Part shown: piece by piece, positions 24,165-32,644 of the stretch
Layout: each line of letters starts with the position of its first letter
Position numbering within the stretch: the stretch's first letter is position 1
DNA from: Candidatus Altimarinota bacterium
GTDB taxonomy: Bacteria; Patescibacteriota; Minisyncoccia; Phycocordibacterales; UBA5272
Direction: 5' to 3'
DNA: 64,000 nt
Assembly: GCA_021734745.1 (NCBI GenBank)
Contig: JAIPIK010000001.1
Location: forward strand, 26,832 to 90,831
Position numbers and translations under genes: made by a program
Notes under the pieces: model-generated
Databases searched by the model: none
What the model saw: only the letters and a program-made list of their open reading frames with translations
What the model was told of the DNA's origin: nothing

Positions 24165-24430
24165 TATAATATAGAATTCTAGATTATTTTCACATATTTC
24201 CATTTAATCATTACATTACAACACTTTTTACTATATTCTGTAATCAGTAAATTTATAGATATCAAAAACAATATTTTTTCCAATAAACCACATCTTCATT
24301 TCTGTAAAGGTTTTTCCGTATAAAATACTATTTTACAAGGCCAAAACTGTCCCCAATTTTTTGGTTGCGGAAGAGGCAAAGTCAAAGGATAATGGATATA
24401 CAATCTTTATTATTTAATTACGTTTTACAT
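24165..24430 (+). promoter_or_regulatory. long leader region of nrdD
   Basis: A TATAAT box lies at 24165-24170, about 260 bases before the first plausible start codon, which makes an unusually long AT-rich leader. One imperfect palindrome, TTACTATATTCTGTAA at 24228-24243, faintly resembles an NrdR box, but a second copy is not seen. Nothing else is recognisable. Confidence 0.35.
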
Positions 24431-26602
24431 ATGACTATGCTCACAAAAATCACTAAAAGAGACGGGAAAGAGGAGGTTTTCGATAAGGAAAAAATTACTC
24501 ACGCAGTTGCAAAAGCTGGTAAGGCAACAGGGGAATTCAGAGATGAGGAGGCTCGTGATTTAACAGAGCAAATAGTTGCATATGTAGAAAATAAAGAATA
24601 TAAAAATACTCCTACAGTTGAGCAAATTCAAGATGCTGTTGAGCAAATCTTGATGCATTCACGTTATAAGCAAACTGCAAAGGCTTATATTGTATACCGA
24701 GAACAACATACTGAAATGAGAGCTTTTGCTACAAAGGCATCACTTGGACTAGTTGATAATTATTTGGACAAACTAGATTGGCAGGTAAAAGAAAATAGTA
24801 ATATGGGGTATTCTCTACAAGGTCTTAACAATTACCTTTTTTCTGAAGTTAGTAAGACATATTGGTTAAATAAAATTTATCCAAAAGAAATTCGCGATTC
24901 ATATGAAGGTGGAGATATTCATATTCATGATTTAGGAACTCTTGCTATTTACTGCGTTGGATGGGATTTGATGGATCTCTTAACAGAAGGGTTCAGAGGT
25001 GTTGCAGATAAAATTGAATCTGCTCCTCCGAAGCATTTCCGTACAGCAATCGGTCAGATAGTTAACTTCATGTATACAATGCAGGGTGAAGCAGCAGGAG
25101 CAATTGCATTTTCTAACTTCGATACATTACTCGCACCATTTATCCGTCATGACAAACTTACAAAAAAAGAAGTAAAGCAATCTATTCAGGAATTCGTGTT
25201 TAATATGAATGTGCCAACACGTGTTGGGTTCCAAACACCGTTTTCTAATATTACACTTGACCTCAACCCATCACCAAACTTCAAGGATATGCCTGTAATT
25301 ATTGGAGGTAAGCCACAGAAAGAAAAGTACGGAGATTTCCAAGTAGAGATGGATATGTTAAATGAAGCATTCTTCGAAGTTATGGCAGAAGGGGATGCAT
25401 CAGGAAGAGTTTTCTCATTCCCAATCCCTACTGTTAACATTACAAAAGATTTTAATTGGGAAAATGAAAATTTAAAAGGTCTTTGGGAGATTACAGCAAA
25501 GTACGGTATTCCATATTTTAGTAACTTTGTGAACTCAGATATGAAACCAGAGGATACACGTTCAATGTGTTGCCGTTTACGTTTAGACCTAGAGGAGTTG
25601 GACCGTCGTGGAGGTGGACTATTCGGTGCGAATGCTCTAACTGGCTCGGTTGGTGTTGTTACAATTAACTTACCTCGTCTTGCATATGTTGCAAAACTAA
25701 AGAATAAAGATTCTATAGAAAAAGCTAAGGCTCATTTCTATGAAAAACTAGACAGACAAATGGATATCGCGCAAGAAAGTCTAGAAATAAAAAGAAAGCT
25801 TATCGAGCGTCTAACTGAGGCGAATCTCTACCCGTACACAAAGTTCTACTTGAGAAATATTAAGAAAGGTTTTGGTGAATATTGGAAAAATCACTTCTCT
25901 ACAATTGGACTTATTGGCATGAACGAAGCGTCACTCAATATTATAGGTGAAGACATAGGTTCTGAAGATGGAAGGGCTTTTGCCGGAGAAGTTCTGGATC
26001 ATATGCGTCATAGACTTATAAGTTATCAGCAGGAAACTGGCAATTTGTACAATCTAGAGGCAACACCAGCAGAAGGCGTAACGTACAGGTTCGCTTCTCG
26101 TGATAAGAAAATGTATCCAGGTATTATTGTTGCAAATGAATCAGAGTGCAAAACAGGAGCTCAGCCGTTTTACACTAACTCCTCACATCTTCCAGTTAAT
26201 TATACAGAAGATATTGTTGAGACATTAGATATTCAGGATGGTTTACAAACAAAATATACAGGAGGAACTGTCATACATCTTTTCTTAGGTGAACGTGTAT
26301 CAGATTATAAGTCCGTCCCTAACTTAGTGAAAAAGATTTGTGAGAATTATAAGTTGCCATACTTTACAATCACGCCAACATTCAGTGTGTGTTCTACGCA
26401 TGGATATATTTCTGGAGAACATTTTACATGTCAGACATGCGCAAGTAAATGTGAGGTATATTCAAGAGTTGTTGGTTATTTAAGACCAGTTAGTCAGTGG
26501 AATGATGCTAAGAAGGCAGAATATGATATTCGTGAAATGTATATTCCAGAAGTAAATCCAGTATGTGTTAAAGAAGAGGTGACTGTTTCTGTTAAAGTAT
26601 AA
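24431..26602 (+). CDS. nrdD: anaerobic (class III) ribonucleoside-triphosphate reductase
   Basis: A 723-residue glycyl-radical enzyme making deoxynucleotides without oxygen. Residues 1-95 are an ATP-cone regulatory domain (ITKRDGKEEVFDKEKITHAVAKA). The catalytic body follows (GGDIHIHDLG, then NFDTLLAPF). Near the C-terminus CSTHGYISGEHFTCQTCASKC forms the zinc site and RVVGYLRPVSQWN carries the radical glycine. The usual WNxGK of this tail reads WNDAK here. ATG at 24431 or 24437 is preferred to the longer frame from 24365. NrdG follows five bases after the stop. Confidence 0.93.
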   Translation: MTMLTKITKRDGKEEVFDKEKITHAVAKAGKATGEFRDEEARDLTEQIVAYVENKEYKNTPTVEQIQDAVEQILMHSRYKQTAKAYIVYREQHTEMRAFATKASLGLVDNYLDKLDWQVKENSNMGYSLQGLNNYLFSEVSKTYWLNKIYPKEIRDSYEGGDIHIHDLGTLAIYCVGWDLMDLLTEGFRGVADKIESAPPKHFRTAIGQIVNFMYTMQGEAAGAIAFSNFDTLLAPFIRHDKLTKKEVKQSIQEFVFNMNVPTRVGFQTPFSNITLDLNPSPNFKDMPVIIGGKPQKEKYGDFQVEMDMLNEAFFEVMAEGDASGRVFSFPIPTVNITKDFNWENENLKGLWEITAKYGIPYFSNFVNSDMKPEDTRSMCCRLRLDLEELDRRGGGLFGANALTGSVGVVTINLPRLAYVAKLKNKDSIEKAKAHFYEKLDRQMDIAQESLEIKRKLIERLTEANLYPYTKFYLRNIKKGFGEYWKNHFSTIGLIGMNEASLNIIGEDIGSEDGRAFAGEVLDHMRHRLISYQQETGNLYNLEATPAEGVTYRFASRDKKMYPGIIVANESECKTGAQPFYTNSSHLPVNYTEDIVETLDIQDGLQTKYTGGTVIHLFLGERVSDYKSVPNLVKKICENYKLPYFTITPTFSVCSTHGYISGEHFTCQTCASKCEVYSRVVGYLRPVSQWNDAKKAEYDIREMYIPEVNPVCVKEEVTVSVKV

Positions 26603-26607
26603 TTACG

Positions 26608-27300
26608 ATGGAATTCGGAGGATTTGAAAAATGCACACTTATAGACTATCCAGGGAAGATAGCTTGTATGGTCTATACAATTGGTTGTAATTTTAGATGT
26701 CCGTATTGTCATAATCCTGAGTTGGTTGATGAAACAGTGATACATAGGTTTAGTGAAAAAGAAATTTTAAATTTTCTTGATACAAGAAAAAAGATGCTAG
26801 ATGGGGTTGTCATAACAGGAGGCGAACCCACAATACACGGCGATAAACTTATTTCTTTCATGAAAGAGGTAAAGGGTCGTGGATTTCTTGTGAAATTAGA
26901 TTCAAATGGAATGAACCCAGAATTTTTGAAGAAAATAATTAGTGAAAAATTAGTTGATTATATTGCGATGGATATAAAGTCTCCATTAGAAAAGTATAGT
27001 CAAACTGTTTCAAGGCCAGTAGACATCGAAGCAATTAGAAAAAGTAAAAAAATAATTATGGAGTCTGGTATAGAATATGAGTTTCGTACTACTGTTTTGA
27101 AGATTATGTTATCACCAGAGGATATAGAGGAAATTGGTAAGGAAATTAAAGGGGCGAAAAGATACTATTTACAAAAATTTATACCATCAAAAATTCTAAA
27201 TCCACAATTTTTGAAAAAAACTACATACAATGATGAAGAATTCTCTGCGCTGCAGAAAAATTTGGAAAAGAAATATGTGGAATTTTGTGGTATCAGGTAA
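26608..27300 (+). CDS. nrdG: anaerobic ribonucleotide reductase activating enzyme (radical SAM)
   Basis: A 230-residue radical SAM activase that installs the glycyl radical in NrdD. The cluster motif CNFRCPYC is at residues 27-34 and the SAM-binding GGEP motif at about 72. It begins MEFGGFEKCTLIDYPGKIACMVYT, typical of the NrdG2-type branch. It is five bases downstream of nrdD, so translation is probably coupled. Its Fe-S cluster is plausibly supplied by the NifS/IscU genes that follow. Confidence 0.92.
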   Translation: MEFGGFEKCTLIDYPGKIACMVYTIGCNFRCPYCHNPELVDETVIHRFSEKEILNFLDTRKKMLDGVVITGGEPTIHGDKLISFMKEVKGRGFLVKLDSNGMNPEFLKKIISEKLVDYIAMDIKSPLEKYSQTVSRPVDIEAIRKSKKIIMESGIEYEFRTTVLKIMLSPEDIEEIGKEIKGAKRYYLQKFIPSKILNPQFLKKTTYNDEEFSALQKNLEKKYVEFCGIR

Positions 27301-27326
27301 AATGTGTCATGCTATAAAATATGGAA

Positions 27327-28520
27327 ATGAAAGGTCTAATTTATTTGGATAATGCTGCTACAACACCGATTGATGAAAAGGTGTTAGAAAAGATGCTCCC
27401 ATATTTTCGAGGTGAGTACGGTAACCCGTCATCTATTTATAAGAGTGGTAGAAAAGCAAAACAGGTTATAGAACATGCAAGGCAAGGCCTTGCAGATGTG
27501 ATTGGTGCGAAATCCAGTGAAGTTATTTTTACTGGTTCTGGAACTGAAGCAAATAATCTGGCTATCCTAGGTGTTGCTAGGGCAAATAAAAAATATGGAA
27601 ATCATATTTTAGTTTCTACAATCGAACATAAATCAGTTCTTGAGTCAGTAAAACAACTTGAAAAAGAGGGCTTTATTATTGAATATATACCAGTAGATAA
27701 TTATGGAGTGATTGATGTGGATGAAATTATGAAACTCATAACTGATAAGACTATTTTAATTTCTGTTATGTATGCGAATAATGAAATTGGAACAATTCAG
27801 CCGATACAAGAATTAAGTAAAAGAGTAAGTGAGTTTAAAAACCAAGAACCAAGAACTATTAACTACCCACTAGTACATACAGATGCATGCCAAGTGGCAG
27901 GGCAATTATCAATAGACGTACGAAAGCTCGGAGTAGATTTGATGACTTTAAATGGCGGTAAGATATACGGTCCGAAAGGTATTGGGGTTTTGTATAAAAA
28001 AGAAAATATAAATATTGAACCGATTATTTTTGGTGGTGGTCAAGAAAGTGGATTGCGAGGTGGAACAGAAAGTGTCCCATTGATTGTTGGGATGTTAGAG
28101 GCATTGTGTATGGTTGATAAGAATAGAGAAATAGAATCAGTGCGACTCACCGAGCTACGTAATTACTTAATAGTAAAATTAAAAGAAATTATTGGGGACG
28201 TCGTATTAAATGGCCATCCAACAAATCGCTTACCTAACAATGTACATATATCAATTCCAAAAATAGAAGGAGAGGCAGTAGTTTTAATGCTAGATGAAAT
28301 GAGCGTTCAGGTATCAACTGGCTCCGCTTGTTCATCAAAAGATTTGGAAGTTTCTCATGTTCTGAAGGCAATTAACCAATCTCCTGAAATAATACATGGG
28401 AGTATTCGTTTTTCACTAGGAAAAGAAACTAGAAAGGATGATATTGATTATGTAATGGGTGTTTTAGGAGACATTGTTAAAAGATTGAAAAGTATGTCAT
28501 CATTAACTATAAATATATGA
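27327..28520 (+). CDS. iscS: cysteine desulfurase
   Basis: A 397-residue PLP enzyme (NifS/IscS family) that provides sulfur for Fe-S clusters and thiolation. Seen: YLDNAATTP at the N-terminus, GSGTEANNLAI, HTDACQ, the PLP lysine in LNGGKIYGPKG and the catalytic cysteine in STGSACSSKDLEVSHVL. ATG at 27327 is chosen: it begins the conserved sequence and lies eight bases after TATAAA at 27313-27318, whereas ATG at 27321 leaves only two bases. Overlaps iscU by four bases. It may also feed MnmA at 44,482. Confidence 0.93.
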   Translation: MKGLIYLDNAATTPIDEKVLEKMLPYFRGEYGNPSSIYKSGRKAKQVIEHARQGLADVIGAKSSEVIFTGSGTEANNLAILGVARANKKYGNHILVSTIEHKSVLESVKQLEKEGFIIEYIPVDNYGVIDVDEIMKLITDKTILISVMYANNEIGTIQPIQELSKRVSEFKNQEPRTINYPLVHTDACQVAGQLSIDVRKLGVDLMTLNGGKIYGPKGIGVLYKKENINIEPIIFGGGQESGLRGGTESVPLIVGMLEALCMVDKNREIESVRLTELRNYLIVKLKEIIGDVVLNGHPTNRLPNNVHISIPKIEGEAVVLMLDEMSVQVSTGSACSSKDLEVSHVLKAINQSPEIIHGSIRFSLGKETRKDDIDYVMGVLGDIVKRLKSMSSLTINI

Positions 28521-28957
28521 GTACTAATGAATTTAATAAATGTGACGGAGAAGATTGGTTATACAGCGATATAGTGAAGGAGCATTTTTTTCATCCACAA
28601 AATATTTTGATAGATGATAAGGACTATGTTGCAGATGGAATTGGAGTCACAGGTAGTCCATTATGCGGTGATATGATGGCTGTTTGGATAAAAGTAGATA
28701 GAGATAAAAATGTTATTACAGAATGTAAATGGAGGACGTTTGGCTGTGCGTCTGCCATCGCATCAACATCAATGATGTCTGTTATGGTTGTAGAAAATGG
28801 TGGTATGGATTTACATAAAGCAAAAAGATTAACACCAGAGGCAATTATTGAAAGATTGTCAGGTTTACCAGACAGAAAGTATCATTGTTCGGTATTGTCA
28901 CATCTGGCTTTACGTGAAGCCATTGATGATTATCAGAAAATTCATGCAAAAAAATAA
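28517..28957 (+). CDS. iscU: Fe-S cluster scaffold protein IscU-like
   Basis: A 146-residue scaffold on which Fe-S clusters are assembled. The three ligand cysteines are in PLCGDMM, FGCASAIAS and HCSVL, with the aspartate after the first as in IscU/SufU. The order desulfurase-scaffold with a four-base overlap confirms the function. The last residues overlap the flavoprotein gene by 14 bases. Confidence 0.92.
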   Translation: MSTNEFNKCDGEDWLYSDIVKEHFFHPQNILIDDKDYVADGIGVTGSPLCGDMMAVWIKVDRDKNVITECKWRTFGCASAIASTSMMSVMVVENGGMDLHKAKRLTPEAIIERLSGLPDRKYHCSVLSHLALREAIDDYQKIHAKK

Positions 28958-29648
28958 TAGAACAAATTATATAGTAAAAGAAAAAATAGTTGAGTCACAT
29001 GATGTTGTGACTTTGAAATTAATTTGTGATGCCGGTATTCCAGAATATATAGCTGGGCAATTCATAACAGTATTTTTTGACGATATCGGAAACGCTGAAG
29101 GTAAATCCTATACAATATCTAGTGCACCATCTGAGGACACTCTTAATCTTACGGTAAAAGGAATTGGTGAGTTTTCAAATAAATTATGCAGTTTGAATAT
29201 TGGTGACAATCTTGAGGCGTCACTACCTTACGGATATTTCTACAGTGAATCAGATAATACTTCACTAATTATGATAGCAGGGGGGATAGGAGTGACACCA
29301 TTTAGAAGTATGATTGCGGACGCTCTTAAAAGTAATAGTTCGCGAAAACTAGTTCTATTTTATAGTAATAAAACATCCTCTGATATTATTTTTGGAAACG
29401 AATTTATAGAGTTACAAAAAACCCACAGTACTTTTGATATAAATAATTATTTAACTAGACAAGATATAGTTCCAGAAGGGGTGAAAAGTGGAAGAATTAC
29501 AATTGATGATATTGTTAATATAACAAAAGATATAAAAGATAAAGAATTTCTTATTTGTGGTTCAATACCTTTTGTTCGTGATTTTTGGAAAGGTCTGAAG
29601 GAGGCTGGAATTCCTGAAGAAACAATTTACACAGAGGCGTTTTTTTAG
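28944..29648 (+). CDS. ferredoxin-NAD(P)+ reductase-like flavoprotein
   Basis: A 234-residue FAD/NAD(P)-binding reductase. The FAD domain contains KSYTISSAPSEDTLNLTVKGIGEFS, the nucleotide domain GGIGVTPFRSMI, and the C-terminus EETIYTEAFF is typical of the family. ATG at 28944 begins the conserved region; the frame is open further upstream only within iscU. Overlapping the Fe-S scaffold gene and following NrdD/NrdG, it probably passes electrons from NAD(P)H to a ferredoxin or directly to the radical SAM activase. Confidence 0.88.
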   Translation: MQKNNRTNYIVKEKIVESHDVVTLKLICDAGIPEYIAGQFITVFFDDIGNAEGKSYTISSAPSEDTLNLTVKGIGEFSNKLCSLNIGDNLEASLPYGYFYSESDNTSLIMIAGGIGVTPFRSMIADALKSNSSRKLVLFYSNKTSSDIIFGNEFIELQKTHSTFDINNYLTRQDIVPEGVKSGRITIDDIVNITKDIKDKEFLICGSIPFVRDFWKGLKEAGIPEETIYTEAFF

Positions 29649-29735
29649 TTTTACAATAATTTAAAAATATGGTATTATTCTATCATCGTAGGCATTTTGC
29701 TTATGGTGTTCTTTATAATATAGGAGAAAAGAAAT

Positions 29736-29930
29736 ATGGATGATTTTTATAGAAGTTCTGTATTAGGGTGTGTTTCCTCGCTGCCTTCATATCATGAGGA
29801 CCAAGCTTTCTATGATTACGACAGGATGAATTATATCCGTGTAATTAGTGAGTTTGATCCAATTATGTTGACCTCAGCAAGAAAGCCATCGCTTGACGAA
29901 CAAGAAGGAAGTATCAGTTACGAGAATTAA
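29736..29930 (+). CDS. small acidic protein, unknown
   Basis: A 64-residue protein beginning MDDFYRSSVLGCVSSLPSYHED, rich in Asp, Tyr and Ser, with one cysteine. A complete expression signal is present: TATAAT at 29714-29719 and AGGAG at 29722-29726 ten bases before the start. It belongs to the class of SD-bearing small hypothetical genes in this window and is followed by a hairpin-rich spacer. No function recognised. Confidence 0.55.
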   Translation: MDDFYRSSVLGCVSSLPSYHEDQAFYDYDRMNYIRVISEFDPIMLTSARKPSLDEQEGSISYEN

Positions 29931-30190
29931 GTAGTATCGTATCAGGTATCTTGGTTGTATAAAGATACATACAGCATCATCACATATACGAAGTTGCGCT
30001 AGAGCATATTACTTGCTCGCCTCATCTCTTCGTGTAAGCCTCTTACTTAATTGTGAGGGGTTTTGTGTTTTCGAGCAACTTGGTTGCGAAGACGTCATTT
30101 ACTAGCAAGTAAAGGACGTAAATAGATTTTTTGGACAAAGTCCAATCTTTACATCCCAGTTATCAACTAGTTCATCGCTGTCAATCACTG
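29931..30190 (+). other. hairpin-rich intergenic region before gapA
   Basis: Several stems are visible: GAGCA/TGCTC near 30002-30018, CGAAG/CTTCG enclosing it, a terminator-like CCTC/GAGG stem with T-rich tail near 30048-30070, TTTACT/AGTAAA inside ACGTC/GACGT (about 30092-30120), and GGAC/GTCC inside AGATT/AATCT (about 30123-30150). No open frame. The first part terminates the small gene; the remainder could be a short structured RNA. Confidence 0.45.
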
Positions 30191-30196
30191 TATACT
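30191..30196 (+). promoter_or_regulatory. -10 box adjacent to gapA start
   Basis: TATACT at 30191-30196, eight bases before ATG at 30205; no Shine-Dalgarno sequence, leaderless mRNA likely. Confidence 0.6.
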
Positions 30197-30204
30197 AAAA
30201 TGAT

Positions 30205-31263
30205 ATGGATAAAAAAATACGAGTTGGAATAAATGGTTTTGGACGTATCGGCCGTGCATTTTTTAAGGTTGCACTTGAGCGGGACGATATGGAGGTGGTT
30301 GCTATTAATGATTTAGGAGATGTTCACAATCTTGCATATTTACTTCAGTACGATACCGTATATCGCGTATCACATTTTGATGTACATGCAGAAGTTCATG
30401 ATGATATAAAAGAACAATATTTGGTTATTGAAGGGGAGAAAGACATGAAGGTAAAAGTAATTCAAGAAAGAGATCCTGCACTTATTCCATGGGGAGCAAA
30501 TGAAGTGGATGTGGTAGTTGAATCAACTGGATTATTTGTAACTTATGACAAAGCTTCAGCTCATTTAAAAGGTGGAGCAAAAGCTGTGGTCATATCTGCT
30601 CCTGCAAAGAAAGGGGAAGATGCATCGGTAGCAGGAGAGACCATTCTTATGGGTGTTAATGAAGAAAAATTCGGCACATGCCAGGTTACTTCTAATGCAT
30701 CATGCACAACGAATGCGTCTTCACCGGTTATTTCTATATTAGATGCTGCTATTGGTATTGAAAAAGCAATTCTAAATACAGTTCACTCATATACTGCCTC
30801 ACAAAGTCTGGTAGACGGACCTAATAAAAAAGATTTTCGCGAAGGACGTGCAGCAGCACAGAATATGGTTCCTTCTTCTACGGGTGCAGCTATTGCTGTA
30901 ACGAAGGCCTTTCCTTCACTTGAGGGATTATTTGACGGAGTGTCTATTCGCGTCCCTACACCAGCTGGTTCAATTGCGGACATTACTTTTATTTCAAAGA
31001 GACCAACTACAGTGGAAGAAGTTAATAATGCATTAACTGAAGCATCTCGTTCGGAACATTGGAAAGAAATTTTTGCAGTAACAGAAGAAGAACTTGTATC
31101 TAGTGACATATTAGGTCTTCCTTTTGCATCTATTGCAGACCTTAAAATGACTCGTGTAGTAGGAGGTAATTTAGTTAAAGTTCTAGCTTGGTATGACAAT
31201 GAAATGGGGTATACCAATACTCTTGTTTCTCATGTGGCAAAAGTTGGAAAAACCATAAAATAG
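30205..31263 (+). CDS. gapA: glyceraldehyde-3-phosphate dehydrogenase
   Basis: A 352-residue glycolytic enzyme oxidising glyceraldehyde 3-phosphate to 1,3-bisphosphoglycerate with NAD(P). The Rossmann motif INGFGRIGRAFF, the catalytic cysteine in SNASCTTN and the C-terminal WYDNEMGYTN are present. It heads a carbon-metabolism region but is a single transcription unit with a leaderless-type promoter and a strong downstream terminator. Confidence 0.96.
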   Translation: MDKKIRVGINGFGRIGRAFFKVALERDDMEVVAINDLGDVHNLAYLLQYDTVYRVSHFDVHAEVHDDIKEQYLVIEGEKDMKVKVIQERDPALIPWGANEVDVVVESTGLFVTYDKASAHLKGGAKAVVISAPAKKGEDASVAGETILMGVNEEKFGTCQVTSNASCTTNASSPVISILDAAIGIEKAILNTVHSYTASQSLVDGPNKKDFREGRAAAQNMVPSSTGAAIAVTKAFPSLEGLFDGVSIRVPTPAGSIADITFISKRPTTVEEVNNALTEASRSEHWKEIFAVTEEELVSSDILGLPFASIADLKMTRVVGGNLVKVLAWYDNEMGYTNTLVSHVAKVGKTIK

Positions 31264-31390
31264 TTAGCTTCGTTGTTGCAACTTCATTTTTGTCAGTCAA
31301 TGTACTATTCGTACATCTTTTTCCAAAAATTTGTTGCGCCTAGAATCTAATCTATTTTCTGGTTTTTCTATAGAGTTATGTGTGTTTTTG

Positions 31391-31431
31391 AAAAATAATA
31401 AGCGCAAGCTTCGCTTGCGCTTATTATTTTT
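31391..31431 (+). terminator. terminator after gapA
   Basis: An 18-bp perfect stem (arms 31391-31408 and 31414-31431, core AGCGCAAG/CTTGCGCT) with loop CTTCG and T-rich 3' arm. The 127 bases between gapA and this hairpin hold no gene; two heptamer-like units (GCCTAGA at 31338, ATCTAAT at 31345) are seen. Confidence 0.85.
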
Positions 31432-31450
31432 GTAATTTAGTATATACAGG

Positions 31451-31456
31451 TATACT
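31451..31456 (+). promoter_or_regulatory. -10 box adjacent to rpiB start
   Basis: TATACT at 31451-31456, eight bases before ATG at 31465. Confidence 0.6.
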
Positions 31457-31464
31457 TAAAGTAT

Positions 31465-31932
31465 ATGAAAATTTATTTAGCAACTGACCACGCAGGTTTT
31501 GAATTAAAAGAAGAGGTTAAGAAATATTTAGAAGAAAAAGGGAATGAGGTTTATGACTGTGGGGCTCTCACACTTGAACCAGGGGATGGGTATCCAGAAT
31601 ATATGGTGAGAGTTGCTGAGAATATACAAAAGGATGCAATGCACGCTCCAGCTATGGGTGTAATATTCGGTGGGTCAGGGCAAGGTGAGGCAATAGTAGC
31701 GAATAGGTTCCGACATGTTCGAGCAATTGTATATTCTGGTGGAAATTTAGAGCTTGTGAAGTTGGGTCGTGAGCATAATGACGCGAATGTTATTTCAATC
31801 GGTGCACGTTTCGTGACATTCGCAGAAACAGCACAAGCAATTGATTTATTTCTCGGAACACCATTTTCACACGATGAAAGGCATGCCGACCGTATTCTTC
31901 AAATAGAGGAATTAACTAAAAATCATCATTAA
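31465..31932 (+). CDS. rpiB: ribose-5-phosphate isomerase B
   Basis: A 155-residue RpiB/LacAB-family sugar-phosphate isomerase interconverting ribose 5-phosphate and ribulose 5-phosphate. Diagnostic: YLATDHAGFELKEEVKKYL, VYDCG, and GGSGQGEAIVANRFRHVRA, of the type with Gly-Ser-Gly rather than the cysteine-containing GTGIG loop. It is ten bases upstream of the epimerase gene, forming a pentose-phosphate operon. Confidence 0.92.
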   Translation: MKIYLATDHAGFELKEEVKKYLEEKGNEVYDCGALTLEPGDGYPEYMVRVAENIQKDAMHAPAMGVIFGGSGQGEAIVANRFRHVRAIVYSGGNLELVKLGREHNDANVISIGARFVTFAETAQAIDLFLGTPFSHDERHADRILQIEELTKNHH

Positions 31933-31941
31933 TAAATAAAT

Positions 31942-32592
31942 ATGCAAATTACCCCAGCAATACTACCAAAAGATTTTGATGAGATTTTAGAAAAAATAAA
32001 TATTCTAGAATATCTTGTTCCTCGTGTTCAAATTGATTTATGTGATGGAGAATTCGGACTTTTAGAAACATGGTTACCAAAAGGAGGAGAGACACTTCCT
32101 GATGATTATGAGTATGAGTTCGATATTATGGTTAACGACTGGAGGCCATATGTGATGAAAGCAATAGATATGGGGGCATCACGCATCGTAGCCCATGTAG
32201 ATAATTTTTCTGAAGCTGACGGAGTAGAACTTGTTGAAATGTTGGAACACACAGGAACTGCTCTCGGTGTTTGTGTCTCTAATAATGTCCCAATTGAAAA
32301 TCATATTAATTTTGTGAAATTTTTTCAAGAAAGATATGACAACGTTTTCATTCAAGTTATGGGCATAAGAGATATAGGAGCACAAGGGCAGCCTTTTGAT
32401 AAAAGTGTACTTGAGCGAATAGAAACATTAAAGGAAGAGTGTGATGATGTAGAGATTCAGGTTGATGGCGCAATGAATAATGATACAGCAGAAAAGGTAA
32501 AAGATGCTGGAGCTACTACAGTCATTTCAGGGTCTTATATTTTTGGTGGAGAAGACGTTGCAGGTGCAATTGAGGCAATAGAGTCAATTTAA
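31942..32592 (+). CDS. rpe: ribulose-phosphate 3-epimerase-like protein
   Basis: A 216-residue TIM-barrel protein of the Rpe family (ribulose 5-phosphate to xylulose 5-phosphate). Family features: PAILPKDF at the start, VQIDLCDGEFG, RIVAHVDN, the central FIQVMGIRDIGAQGQPF and VDGAMNNDTAEKVKDAGATTVISGSYIFG. The sequence is divergent from classical Rpe: the usual HxDxMDG reads QIDLCDG. Its place between RpiB and transketolase supports the assignment. Confidence 0.8.
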   Translation: MQITPAILPKDFDEILEKINILEYLVPRVQIDLCDGEFGLLETWLPKGGETLPDDYEYEFDIMVNDWRPYVMKAIDMGASRIVAHVDNFSEADGVELVEMLEHTGTALGVCVSNNVPIENHINFVKFFQERYDNVFIQVMGIRDIGAQGQPFDKSVLERIETLKEECDDVEIQVDGAMNNDTAEKVKDAGATTVISGSYIFGGEDVAGAIEAIESI

Positions 32593-32630
32593 TTGTGTAT
32601 TTATACCTATACGCTAGCAGAGATTAATTA

Positions 32631-32636
32631 TATACT
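32631..32636 (+). promoter_or_regulatory. -10 box adjacent to transketolase N-half start
   Basis: TATACT at 32631-32636, eight bases before ATG at 32645. Confidence 0.6.
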
Positions 32637-32644
32637 ATCTAAAT

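Noticed and set aside
24228..24243. TTACTATATTCTGTAA as an NrdR box for nrdD.
   Set aside because: It matches the consensus only partly, and NrdR sites normally come in pairs near the promoter; no second copy was found.
28848..28943. Longer start for the flavin reductase, adding 32 residues.
   Set aside because: The added part lies wholly inside iscU in another frame and has no family similarity; ATG at 28944 begins the conserved domain.
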